NCBI RefSeq assembly: GCF_000282095.2 | Contig: NZ_AKKC02000009.1 | Coordinates: 62,001-126,000 of the forward strand | Direction of reading: 5' to 3' | Length of the DNA stretch: 64,000 bases | Source of the DNA: Rhizobium sp. CF080 | GTDB lineage: Bacteria > Pseudomonadota > Alphaproteobacteria > Rhizobiales > Rhizobiaceae | Shown here: piece after piece, positions 46,967 through 59,529 of the stretch | Numbering within the stretch: position 1 is the first letter of the stretch | How the letters are laid out: each line of letters begins with the position of its first letter | Translations under genes and position numbers: made by a program | Notes under the pieces: generated by a model | Told to the model about the DNA's origin: nothing | Databases searched by the model: none | Seen by the model: the letters and a program-made list of their open reading frames with translations, nothing else

Positions 46967-47449
46967 ATGCGTCACGTCGATTTTACCCCCCTTTATCGTT
47001 CCACGGTCGGTTTCGACCGCCTTTTCAACCTGCTCGACAATCGCGGCCCGGCCGACCAGACCCCGAGCTATCCGCCCTACAATATCGAGCGGACCGGTGA
47101 AAACACCTATCGCATCACCATGGCCGTTGCCGGTTTCGACGAAAAGGAACTGAGCCTCGAAGCCCATGCGAACGTGCTGACCGTGAAGGGTGAAAAGAGC
47201 GAGGACGAAACCGCTGCCGACCAGAGCGAATATCTCTATCGCGGCATCGCCAAGCGCGCTTTCGAGCGCCGCTTCCAGCTCGCCGATCATGTCGAAGTGC
47301 AGTCCGCTTCGCTCAAGAACGGCCTGCTCCATATCGACCTCCTCCGGAACATTCCGGAAGCCATGAAGCCTCGTCGCATCGCGATTGCCGCAGACGCAGT
47401 CGCTCCGAAGACGATCGAGGCCCAGGTTACCCCGCAGCAGGTCAACTAA
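46967..47449 (+). CDS. Small heat-shock protein (Hsp20/IbpA family)
   Basis: The 160-residue protein has an alpha-crystallin domain (about residues 36-130), with YPPYNIERTGENTYRITMAVAGF typical of IbpA-like sHSPs of rhizobia and ending in the weak RNIPE motif. The C-terminal IxI-like segment is PRRIAIAA. It holds unfolding proteins during heat stress. ATG 46967 follows AAGGAGG. Control is by RpoH and a ROSE thermometer. A terminator follows. Confidence 0.96.
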   Translation: MRHVDFTPLYRSTVGFDRLFNLLDNRGPADQTPSYPPYNIERTGENTYRITMAVAGFDEKELSLEAHANVLTVKGEKSEDETAADQSEYLYRGIAKRAFERRFQLADHVEVQSASLKNGLLHIDLLRNIPEAMKPRRIAIAADAVAPKTIEAQVTPQQVN

Positions 47450-47493
47450 CCCGCTGCCGGGTTACCGGCCGATATATTCGAGCAAGCCCAATG

Positions 47494-47532
47494 CGGCCCT
47501 TCCTCTTGGGGGAAGGGCCGTTTTTCGTTTTT
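47494..47532 (+). terminator. Rho-independent terminator of hsp20
   Basis: CGGCCCTTCC and GGAAGGGCCG form a perfect 10-bp stem with a 7-base loop, followed by TTTTTCGTTTTT. It separates hsp20 from mazEF. Confidence 0.9.
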
Positions 47533-47543
47533 GTGGGGATTAA

Positions 47544-47581
47544 TTGACCGGCGCGGCATACGTCTCTATTGTATCGACAAT
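47544..47581 (+). promoter_or_regulatory. mazEF promoter and likely autoregulatory operator
   Basis: TTGACC (47544-47549), 17 bases, and TATTGT (47567-47572) form a good promoter. The inverted repeat ATTGT-ATCG-ACAAT (47568-47581) overlaps the -10 element, as expected for repression by a MazE-MazF complex. Confidence 0.65.
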
Positions 47582-47601
47582 GTTTCTACATGGAGCGACC
47601 C

Positions 47602-47844
47602 ATGCGCGTCACCGTCAAAAAATGGGGCAACAGCGCCTCCGTGCGCATTCCCGCTGCCGTCATGGAGGCGGCGCAGCTGCAGATCGATACGGTCGTGGAT
47701 GTTTCGGAGGAAAACGGGCGGATCATTATCGAGGTGGTGCGGGACGCAGAGTTAGATCTCGACCAGCTCATCGCCGGGATAACGCCCGACAATCTGCATG
47801 AGGAAATTGATTTTGGAGCGCCTGTCGGCAAGGAAGCACTATGA
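47602..47844 (+). CDS. mazE: MazE-type antitoxin (AbrB/SpoVT DNA-binding)
   Basis: The 80-residue protein begins MRVTVKKWGNSASVRIPAAV, the AbrB-fold DNA-binding motif of MazE antitoxins. The acidic C-terminal tail would neutralise the toxin. I use ATG 47602 with GGAGC upstream; an in-frame extension upstream would overlap the operator. It overlaps mazF by ATGA (47841-47844). Confidence 0.92.
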   Translation: MRVTVKKWGNSASVRIPAAVMEAAQLQIDTVVDVSEENGRIIIEVVRDAELDLDQLIAGITPDNLHEEIDFGAPVGKEAL

Positions 47845-48179
47845 CGCCTGGTCCCTACGTTCCGGATGCAGGCGATATCGTCTGGCTGGAGTTTTCTCCG
47901 CAGGCGGGACATGAGCAGGCCGGGCGCCGGCCTGCGGTCGTATTGAGTCCTCAAAGCTACAATCGCTTCGGCTTGATGCTGTGCTGCCCGATGACAACCA
48001 AGCGGAAGGGATATCCTTTCGAAGTGGCGGTCGGTGACGACGGAGACAGCACGGTCCTTGCCGACCAGGTGAAGAGCCTCGACTGGAAGGCGCGCAATGC
48101 GCAGCGCAAGGGCCGGGTTTCCCCCCGGGAGCTTTCCCAGATCAGGGCCAGAGCGGGTGCGCTGATCGGCAAGCCCTGA
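47841..48179 (+). CDS. mazF: MazF-type toxin (PemK endoribonuclease)
   Basis: The 112-residue protein begins with YVPDAGDIVWLEFSPQAGHEQAGRRPAVVLS, split here by position, characteristic of the MazF/PemK mRNA interferase fold, and has LADQVKSLDWKAR with the conserved Asp. It cleaves RNA at specific sequences unless bound by MazE. The start overlaps the mazE stop. The system is complete and looks intact. Confidence 0.93.
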   Translation: MTPGPYVPDAGDIVWLEFSPQAGHEQAGRRPAVVLSPQSYNRFGLMLCCPMTTKRKGYPFEVAVGDDGDSTVLADQVKSLDWKARNAQRKGRVSPRELSQIRARAGALIGKP

Positions 48180-48195
48180 TCAACGCCGCCGGCTC

Positions 48196-49197
48196 TCAAG
48201 CCGCAGCCGGGGCCGCGACGGCATCCTTCGTCGCCTTCAGGCGGTTCGCATATTTCTGGGCGATGACGGCGCAGGCCATGAGCTGGATCTGGTGGAAGAG
48301 CATCAAGGGCAGGACGATGGCGCCGATCGAGGAGGACTGGCCGGCGAAAATGGCGTTGGCCATCGGCACGCCGCTTGCCAGCGACTTCTTCGAGCCGGCG
48401 AAGGCAATGGTGATCTCGTCTTCCTTGTTGAAGCCGAGTGCGCGGCTGCCGAACATGGTGATGCAGAGCACGACCGCCAGCAGCGCCATATCGACCAGGA
48501 TGACGACGGCGATATCGGTTGCCGAAAAGGTGTGCCACAGGCCTTCCATCACCGCTTCCGAGAAGGCGAGATAGACGACCATGAGGATCGAGCCGCGATC
48601 GACGGGAGCGAGGATTTTCTTCTTCGAGCGGATCCAGTTGCCGATCCAGGGCTGCAGGATCTGGCCGACGACGAAGGGGGCGAGAAGCTGCAGCAGGATG
48701 CTTTCCAGCGCATCCCAGGAAAAGCCGGCGTCGCCGGTGGTCGACAGCAGGAGGCCGGCGAGAAGCGGCGTCAGGAACATGCCGAAGATGTTGGAACCGG
48801 ACGCTGCGCAGATCGCCGCCGGCACGTTGCCGCCGGCGATCGAGGTGAAGGCGATCGAGGACTGCACGGTCGAGGGCAGCACGCAGAGGAAGAGGATGCC
48901 GGCATAGAGCGGCGGCGCCAGGATATCGTCCGGAATGAAGCCGATCATCAGCCCGAGGATCGGGAAGATCGCAAACGTCGTCAGCAGGATCGTCAGGTGC
49001 AGGCGCCAGTGCAGGATGCCCGCCACCACGACATCGCGCGACAGGCGCGCACCATGCAGGAAGAAGAGCAGGCCGATGGCGATATCGGTCGCGACGTTGA
49101 ACCAGTCGGCATAGACGCCGTGGATCGGCAGGACGGAGGCGAGAATGACGGTGCAGACGAGAAGGACCGTGAAGCGGTCCGGCAGAAAACGGCTCAT
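48196..49197 (-). CDS. Bile acid:sodium symporter family transporter
   Basis: The 333-residue protein has about ten membrane segments and matches SBF-like (YfeH) transporters: ATDIAIGLLFFLHGARLS near residue 35, CVLPSTVQSSIAFTSIAGGN and EITIAFAGSKKSLASGVPMA are the family's conserved core stretches. The true substrate is unknown. The start is ATG 49197 with GAGGA upstream. It is divergent from a LysR regulator, which probably controls it. Confidence 0.92.
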   Translation of the reverse strand: MSRFLPDRFTVLLVCTVILASVLPIHGVYADWFNVATDIAIGLLFFLHGARLSRDVVVAGILHWRLHLTILLTTFAIFPILGLMIGFIPDDILAPPLYAGILFLCVLPSTVQSSIAFTSIAGGNVPAAICAASGSNIFGMFLTPLLAGLLLSTTGDAGFSWDALESILLQLLAPFVVGQILQPWIGNWIRSKKKILAPVDRGSILMVVYLAFSEAVMEGLWHTFSATDIAVVILVDMALLAVVLCITMFGSRALGFNKEDEITIAFAGSKKSLASGVPMANAIFAGQSSSIGAIVLPLMLFHQIQLMACAVIAQKYANRLKATKDAVAAPAAA

Positions 49198-49227
49198 GGG
49201 CGGATTCCTCGGATTTGAGGATTTACC

Positions 49228-49244
49228 CTTCACTTATCATGAAG
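49228..49244. promoter_or_regulatory. LysR-type binding site in divergent intergenic region
   Basis: CTTCA-N7-TGAAG is a perfect 5-bp inverted repeat of the T-N11-A class, midway between the divergent LysR and SBF transporter genes. It is the likely site of autoregulation and activation. Confidence 0.65.
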
Positions 49245-49285
49245 CAGAATGCAAACACTAACAGTTATCACGGTAACGGATAGCC

Positions 49286-50140
49286 ATGCTGAACCTTCAC
49301 CACCTGAACAGTTTCGTCATGCTGCAGCAGACCGGCAGTTTTACCGAAGCCGCGGCGCGCCTGCGCATCGGCCAGTCCACCGTGACGCAGCATATCCAGC
49401 GGCTGGAAAAATCGCTCGGACGGCAGCTGGTGTTTCGCGATACGCATCAGGTGAAGCTGACGGCGGAGGGCGAGGCATTGCTCGGTTATGCGCGGGGCAT
49501 GCTGGACATGAACGGCAAGGTGGCCTCGCTGTTCGGCGAAAGCCGGTTGCGCGGACGGCTGCGGCTCGGGGTTTCGGAAGACGTGGTGGCGAGCCGGCTG
49601 ACCTCTATCCTCGAAGATTTCATCCGGCTTTATCCGCTGGTCGATCTGGAGCTGACGGTGGCGCTCTCCGCGGTGCTTTATCAGATGCAGGATATCGGCG
49701 CTCTCGACCTGGTGCTCGCCAAGCGGCATATCGGCGAGACGCACGGCCGGCTGCTTTATCGCGAACCGCTGGTCTGGCTGGCGCGCGACCCGGATCTGGC
49801 GCTGCGCGGCGATGTGCTGCCGCTGATCGCCTTTCCGCCGCCGAGCATTACCAGGCGGGTGGCGCAGGAGGCGCTCGACCGGGAAAAGATGGCGTGGCGG
49901 ATCGTCTGCACCTGCGGCAGCTTGAGTGGGCTCACCGCTGCGGCGCGGGCTGGCATGGGCGTGCTCGTGCAGCCGCGCAGCATGGCGCCGGCGGGGCTGA
50001 AGGAGATCCCGGCAGACCGGCTGCCGGTGCTGGAAGACGTGGAATTCGTGCTGGTTCCGCGGCGCGGCGCCGATGCCGCGCTCACGGAGGCACTGTCGAG
50101 CCTGATCGTGGCGCAGATCGCGCCACAGAATTTGGGGTGA
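49286..50140 (+). CDS. LysR-family transcriptional regulator
   Basis: The 284-residue protein starts with a helix-turn-helix (HLNSFVMLQQTGSFTEAAARL, then IGQSTVTQHIQRLEKSLG), followed by a two-lobed effector-binding domain from about residue 88. It is divergent from an SBF-family transporter with a T-N11-A palindrome between them. The effector is not evident. It ends before a repeat-rich gap. Confidence 0.94.
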   Translation: MLNLHHLNSFVMLQQTGSFTEAAARLRIGQSTVTQHIQRLEKSLGRQLVFRDTHQVKLTAEGEALLGYARGMLDMNGKVASLFGESRLRGRLRLGVSEDVVASRLTSILEDFIRLYPLVDLELTVALSAVLYQMQDIGALDLVLAKRHIGETHGRLLYREPLVWLARDPDLALRGDVLPLIAFPPPSITRRVAQEALDREKMAWRIVCTCGSLSGLTAAARAGMGVLVQPRSMAPAGLKEIPADRLPVLEDVEFVLVPRRGADAALTEALSSLIVAQIAPQNLG

Positions 50141-50209
50141 CGGTCGCGAGAGAGGTGCCTGGCTCGCTGGGCAGGGGTGCAAATGGGACGGGCGGTGCGG
50201 CAGTCTTAA

Positions 50210-50302
50210 CCCTCCCCCTTGTGGGGAGGGTGGCCGGCAGGCGGGAGGGGGGTTATTTGGAGCGAAGACCCCTCCCCAACCCCTCCCCACAAGGGGGAGG
50301 GG
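50210..50302. repeat. Pair of intergenic palindromic repeats
   Basis: Two palindromes face each other: CCCTCCCC-CTTGT-GGGGAGGG (50210-50230) and CCCCTCCCC-ACAAG-GGGGAGGGG (50280-50302), the second being almost the reverse complement of the first. Together they form a REP-like doublet between convergent genes, like the copies at 29361 and 58131. Confidence 0.85.
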
Positions 50303-50334
50303 CTCCACGCCGCCTTGCGTCTTGTGGGATAGAT

Positions 50335-51387
50335 TTACCCCGCTTTGCAGATCGACAGGAACTGGTCGATATCCTCTTCGGTGGTGGCAAACGAGGTGAC
50401 GAGGCGGATCAGAGTTTCGTCGTCCCGGACCGGCTCCGGCATGTTGGTGGGCACCGGCCAGCCATAGAATTTGGCGCCCTTGGCTTCTGCGGCCTCTGCC
50501 GATGCCTTGTTCAACACGGCGAAAACCTCGTTGGAGGTCGTGTTCCAGGCAAGCCGCGTGCTGTTCAGCGAGCCGATGCCGGCGCGCAGGCGGTCGGCCA
50601 TGCTGTTGGCGTGGTTTGCCATGTTGAGCCAGAGGCCGTCCTGCAGATAGGCATCGAACTGGGCCGAGATGAAGCGGGTCTTCGAGAACAGCTGGGCGGC
50701 GCGCTTGCGGATGAAGGCGAAGTCCCTGGCGAGCTCCGGATTGAAGAAGACAATCGCTTCCGCACACCAGCAGCCGTTCTTGGTGCCGCCGAAGGAGAGG
50801 ATGTCGATGCCGCGCTTCCAGGTCATTTCGGCGGGTGAGACGTCGAGAGAGACCAGCGCGTTGGCGAAACGGGCGCCATCCATATGCACCGGCAGGCCGT
50901 TCGCCTTGGCGATGCTGGTAATCGCGTCGATCTCGTCGAGCGTGTAGATGGTACCGGTTTCGGTCGCCTGGGTGAGGGTGACGGCAGCAGCGCGGCCGTG
51001 ATGCAGCGAGTCCTGCGGGAAGCCGGCGATGCGGGCCGCCAGTTTGGCCGGGTCCATCTTGCCGTCTTCGCCTTCGACCGGAACCATGCGCATGCCGGAA
51101 AAGAAGTCCGGCGCGCCGCATTCGTCCTCGATCACATGCGCTTCCGAATGCGAGAAGGCGACGCCGCCGACCCGCGCGATGCTGGCAAGCGACAGCGAAT
51201 TGGCCGCCGTGCCGGTGGAAACGAAATAGACGGAGACATCTCGCTCGAAGATCTCGTTGAACCGGGCTTCGACTGCCTTGTCGAGATCGCTGTTGCCGTA
51301 GGCGGCGGCAAACCGGGTCGACTCCTTGGAGAGGCGTTCATTGATGGAGGGATGGGCGCCGGCCCAATTGTCGGAAGCGAAAAACAT
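50335..51387 (-). CDS. ltaE: Low-specificity L-threonine aldolase
   Basis: The 350-residue PLP enzyme splits threonine to glycine and acetaldehyde. Visible motifs are FASDNWAGAHP, VSTGTAANSLSL, HMDGARFANAL and the Schiff-base lysine in LSFGGTKNGC. The length is that of bacterial low-specificity L-threonine aldolases. It is transcribed away from gltB. The region upstream is shared with the gltB leader. Confidence 0.93.
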   Translation of the reverse strand: MFFASDNWAGAHPSINERLSKESTRFAAAYGNSDLDKAVEARFNEIFERDVSVYFVSTGTAANSLSLASIARVGGVAFSHSEAHVIEDECGAPDFFSGMRMVPVEGEDGKMDPAKLAARIAGFPQDSLHHGRAAAVTLTQATETGTIYTLDEIDAITSIAKANGLPVHMDGARFANALVSLDVSPAEMTWKRGIDILSFGGTKNGCWCAEAIVFFNPELARDFAFIRKRAAQLFSKTRFISAQFDAYLQDGLWLNMANHANSMADRLRAGIGSLNSTRLAWNTTSNEVFAVLNKASAEAAEAKGAKFYGWPVPTNMPEPVRDDETLIRLVTSFATTEEDIDQFLSICKAG

Positions 51388-51868
51388 TTTGAAAAATCAC
51401 CCTGGAAGCTTTGTCTTGGAAGGCGTGCGGAGATTAATCTTTTTGAACCGGTAATCAATCGGCGAGAGCGCTCAAGGGCCCAAAACGGTTAGGTCAGCAA
51501 GTAGCACGCTTTAAAACCCCCTCGATTGTAATTAAATTTCGACATCTACGGCATTCGGCGTAATCTTCTGTCGTCAAATGCGGCAGATTTTTATCCACCG
51601 CTCTTGTCGCCGGTTAACTTCTATGGCATAGATTTTGGAAATTAGGACAGAAGTGCTGTCCTAATTCGGGGAAACGAAACGTTAATTTCGCGCGTCTTCC
51701 CCGCTGACGTTCACGCCGATCCGGGTTATGTTGCGCTGCAAAGCCGCACCTGACGCTGGAGCGGCGCCATCGCATGAAGCACGGGATGGAGCTTGTGTCT
51801 GTCATCCCCAAGAGACAATTGAGAGCCACTTTGCCCGCTGCCGAAGGCGGCCAACAGGAGGAATGACG
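51388..51868. other. Long intergenic region upstream of gltB
   Basis: A gap of about 480 bases between the divergent ltaE and gltB genes. It contains a perfect 11-bp inverted repeat (51640-51666) and a T/A-rich stretch (51500-51640). I see no protein-coding gene and no -24/-12 (sigma-54) promoter. A long untranslated leader of gltB is likely. Confidence 0.5.
51640..51666. promoter_or_regulatory. Perfect inverted repeat in the gltB leader
   Basis: AATTAGGACAG-AAGTG-CTGTCCTAATT is a perfect 11-bp inverted repeat about 200 bases upstream of the gltB start. It could be an operator or an mRNA hairpin. No T-tract follows, so it is not a terminator. Confidence 0.6.
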
Positions 51869-56590
<4,722 letters not shown>

Positions 56591-56655
56591 GTTTCGCGCG
56601 GGTTGTTAGGTTTTAACCGGCTGCGAGAGCGGCAGGACGGATTGAGGGTTTAAAC

Positions 56656-58110
56656 ATGGGCAAGGTAACGGGTTTCCTGGAGATTGACCGGCAGGTGGGC
56701 AAGTATCAGCCGGCCTCCGACCGCATCCGCCATTTCCGCGAATTCACGATCCCGATGTCGGATGCGGAGATCACCAAGCAGGCAGCGCGCTGCATGGACT
56801 GTGGCATTCCCTATTGCCACGGCCCGACCGGCTGTCCGGTTCACAACCAGATCCCGGACTGGAACGACCTCGTCTACAACAACAAGTGGGAGGAGGCGAT
56901 CCGCAACCTCCATTCCACCAACAACTTCCCGGAATTCACTGGCCGCGTCTGCCCCGCGCCTTGCGAGGAAGCCTGCACGCTGAACCTCGAGGATGCGCCG
57001 GTTGCGATCAAGACCGTCGAGCAGGCGATTGCCGACAAGGCCTATGAGCTCGGCTTCATCGCGCCGCAGCCGGCGACCATCCATACCGGCAAGAAGGTTG
57101 CGATCATCGGTTCCGGCCCCGCCGGCATGGCTGCCGCCCAGCAGCTCGGCCGCGCCGGCCACGAAGTGCATGTCTATGAACGCGAATCCAAGGCTGGCGG
57201 CCTGCTGCGCTATGGCATCCCGGACTTCAAGATGGAGAAGAACTTCATCGATCGCCGCGTCGAGCAGATCACCGGCGAGGGCGTCACCTTCCATTACGGC
57301 GCCAATATCGGCGTCGACATTCCGGTCGAGAAGCTTCTCGCCGAGCATGATGCGGTGCTCTATTGCGGCGGTTCGGAAACCCCGCGTCCGGCCGGCATTC
57401 CGGGCGTCGAGCTGCATGGCGTCTATGACGCCATGCCTTACCTCGTGCAGCAGAACCGCCGCCTCGGCCGCGAGAACATCGAAAGCGTCGCCTGGGCGGC
57501 CGACCCGATCCTGGCCGGCGCCAAGCATGTCGTCGTTGTCGGCGGTGGTGACACGGCGTCGGACTGCGTCGGTACGGCCTTCCGCCAGGGCGCCGTCAAG
57601 GTGACCCAGCTCGACATCCGCCCGCAGCCGCCCGAGAAGGAAGACAAGCTCGCCGTCTGGCCGTTCTGGGCCACCAAGATGCGGACCTCGTCCAGCCAGG
57701 CCGAAGGTGCGGTGCGTGAATTCCAGGTGGCGACGCTCGAATTTGTCGGCGAAGACGGCCAGCTCATCGGCGTGCGCTGCTGCGAAGTCGACGAGCGGCG
57801 CAAGCCGATCGCCGGCACGGATTTCATCATCAAGGCTGACCTCGCCTTCATCGCCATCGGTTTCTCCGGCCCGCTGACCGATGGCGTGCTGAACGAACTC
57901 GAAGGCAAGCTGACGCTGAATGTTGACCGCCGCGGCTCGACCAACGTGGTTGCCAATGAAAAGGACTACAAGACCTCGGTCGACAAGTTCTGGACCGCCG
58001 GCGACGTGCGCCGCGGCCAGTCGCTGGTCGTCTGGGCGATCCGCGAAGGCCGCCAGGCGGCCCGGGCGATCGACGAGGCCCTGATGGGAAGCTCGGTTCT
58101 GCCGCGGTAA
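56656..58110 (+). CDS. gltD: Glutamate synthase small subunit
   Basis: The 484-residue NADPH-oxidising subunit. Two cysteine clusters (CMDCGIPYCHGPTGCP and CPAPCEEAC, residues ~46-110) bind 4Fe-4S centres. FAD binds at IIGSGPAGMAAA (about residue 150) and NADPH at VVVGGGDTASDC. It hands electrons to GltB. The start follows gltB by 65 bases, so the two are one operon. A palindromic repeat follows its stop. Confidence 0.97.
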   Translation: MGKVTGFLEIDRQVGKYQPASDRIRHFREFTIPMSDAEITKQAARCMDCGIPYCHGPTGCPVHNQIPDWNDLVYNNKWEEAIRNLHSTNNFPEFTGRVCPAPCEEACTLNLEDAPVAIKTVEQAIADKAYELGFIAPQPATIHTGKKVAIIGSGPAGMAAAQQLGRAGHEVHVYERESKAGGLLRYGIPDFKMEKNFIDRRVEQITGEGVTFHYGANIGVDIPVEKLLAEHDAVLYCGGSETPRPAGIPGVELHGVYDAMPYLVQQNRRLGRENIESVAWAADPILAGAKHVVVVGGGDTASDCVGTAFRQGAVKVTQLDIRPQPPEKEDKLAVWPFWATKMRTSSSQAEGAVREFQVATLEFVGEDGQLIGVRCCEVDERRKPIAGTDFIIKADLAFIAIGFSGPLTDGVLNELEGKLTLNVDRRGSTNVVANEKDYKTSVDKFWTAGDVRRGQSLVVWAIREGRQAARAIDEALMGSSVLPR

Positions 58111-58130
58111 GTGGCGACAAGCTCCCTTCC

Positions 58131-58200
58131 ATCTCCCCCACAAGGGGGGAGATCGGATGTGGCGCGGTTTCGCTCCCTCTCCCCGTTTGTGGGAAAAGGG
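58131..58200. repeat. Intergenic palindromic repeats between convergent genes
   Basis: ATCTCCCCC-ACAAG-GGGGGAGAT (58131-58153) is a perfect 9-bp palindrome, and a second, looser one (CCCTCTCCCC/GGGAAAAGGG) follows at 58175-58200. They are the same class as the repeats at 29361 and 50210 and may act as a bidirectional transcription stop between gltD and the SGNH gene. Confidence 0.8.
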
Positions 58201-58206
58201 CGATCG

Positions 58207-59463
58207 CTAACGCGTCGCCGCGCTCACGGCCGGAACCCGATAATCGTCAATGCGCCCGGCCGGCGCCGGGGCGAGTTCGCCGCGCCTGACCAGTTTGTCG
58301 CGGGGCGTTTCGACGAGGACGGAGGGGAGTGGGCCTGCGCCGAGCAGGTCCTTGCCGCCGTCGAGCTCGGGATCGGAGAGGCTGATCGGATGGGTCGGCA
58401 CGGACTGGCCGGGCGAGGCCGGAAGGGCCGATAGCGCCGGCAGGTTGGAGCCGTCGAGCTTGACGACGTCGGGGCTTGCCATTTCGCCGAGATGGCGGCG
58501 GACCAGTTTCTCCACGTAGAAGGCGAGCTTTTGCTTGCCGGCCTTGGTGAAGGTGATGCCGTCGGAGCCGCGCAGGCGCACCTGCTGGCCGTTGACGTCG
58601 GAACCGGTGACGACGAACTTGCCATCCTCGTCGACGAAACCTTCCCAGATATCAACGAATTCGCCGCCAGCCTTTTCCACCTGGTTGCGGTAGATGGCAT
58701 TGAGCGTCACCGCATCGGCGGTCGCCACCGGCGACTGGAAGGAGGGCAGGCCGACCCAGAGGAGCGGCAGCTTGCGGGTGGTGACGATGCCGACCAGTTC
58801 GGTGACCCGCCGCTCGTATTCCTTGAACCAGGCGTCGCTGCGGAACTTTTCCTTGATGCTGCCGCCGATCGTCATCTGCTGGCGGTCGTTGGCGCCGAGC
58901 ATCACGACGACGACGGCAGGTTTCACCTCGTCGAGCATGACCGGAAGCTCGGCCGGCCAATCGAAATGATCCTCGCGGACGAGACCGGAGGAACCGTCGC
59001 TGCGCTCGGTGATCACCACGCCGGGAGACGTGACGAAGGCGGTTTCGAGCTCGCTGCCGATGCCGCCGGCCATGAAATCGCCGACGACCAGGATCTGCTT
59101 GGCATTTCCGAGCTTGGCGACCGGTTCCGGGGCGGGTGGTGCGACCGGCTGCACCGGGCGGGGGGCGGCCGCTCGTCCCGGGCTGCGGTTGCGCGGCCGC
59201 GGTGACATCTCGATGATCGAGCCGTCGCGGTCATAACGGCGCCGGCTATAAGGAGGGGCGCGCTCGTAGCGGTCGTCGCGTTCATAACGCGGGCCGCCGA
59301 ACAGGTAGTCGAAGAGATTGCGGCGCGGGAGAGGTTCCTGGGCGGCGGCGGGCGGTGCCGCCAACGGCATGGCAAGCACGACCGCGAGGATGAGAAGGGC
59401 CAGAGGAGCCCATCCACTGTTTCGCCCGGCCCTGTTTTGCCCGGATTTATGCAAAGCCTTCAT
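58207..59463 (-). CDS. Secreted SGNH/GDSL-hydrolase (DUF459)
   Basis: The 418-residue protein has a signal peptide or anchor (LALLILAVVLAMPLAAPPAAAQ), a proline- and arginine-rich linker (about residues 40-120) and a DUF459 SGNH domain. In its first block, ILVVGDFMAGGIG, the catalytic GDS serine is replaced by Phe. The GxND block is VVVMLGANDRQ. It probably acts on cell-envelope polysaccharides, if active. ATG 59463 is used, with GTG 59481 an alternative. Confidence 0.85.
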   Translation of the reverse strand: MKALHKSGQNRAGRNSGWAPLALLILAVVLAMPLAAPPAAAQEPLPRRNLFDYLFGGPRYERDDRYERAPPYSRRRYDRDGSIIEMSPRPRNRSPGRAAAPRPVQPVAPPAPEPVAKLGNAKQILVVGDFMAGGIGSELETAFVTSPGVVITERSDGSSGLVREDHFDWPAELPVMLDEVKPAVVVVMLGANDRQQMTIGGSIKEKFRSDAWFKEYERRVTELVGIVTTRKLPLLWVGLPSFQSPVATADAVTLNAIYRNQVEKAGGEFVDIWEGFVDEDGKFVVTGSDVNGQQVRLRGSDGITFTKAGKQKLAFYVEKLVRRHLGEMASPDVVKLDGSNLPALSALPASPGQSVPTHPISLSDPELDGGKDLLGAGPLPSVLVETPRDKLVRRGELAPAPAGRIDDYRVPAVSAATR

Positions 59464-59529
59464 GCCTCCGCCATCCCGCACGCCTTGCGGGATATACCTT
59501 TAAACGATGTGGCGCGAAGCACGGTCTTG

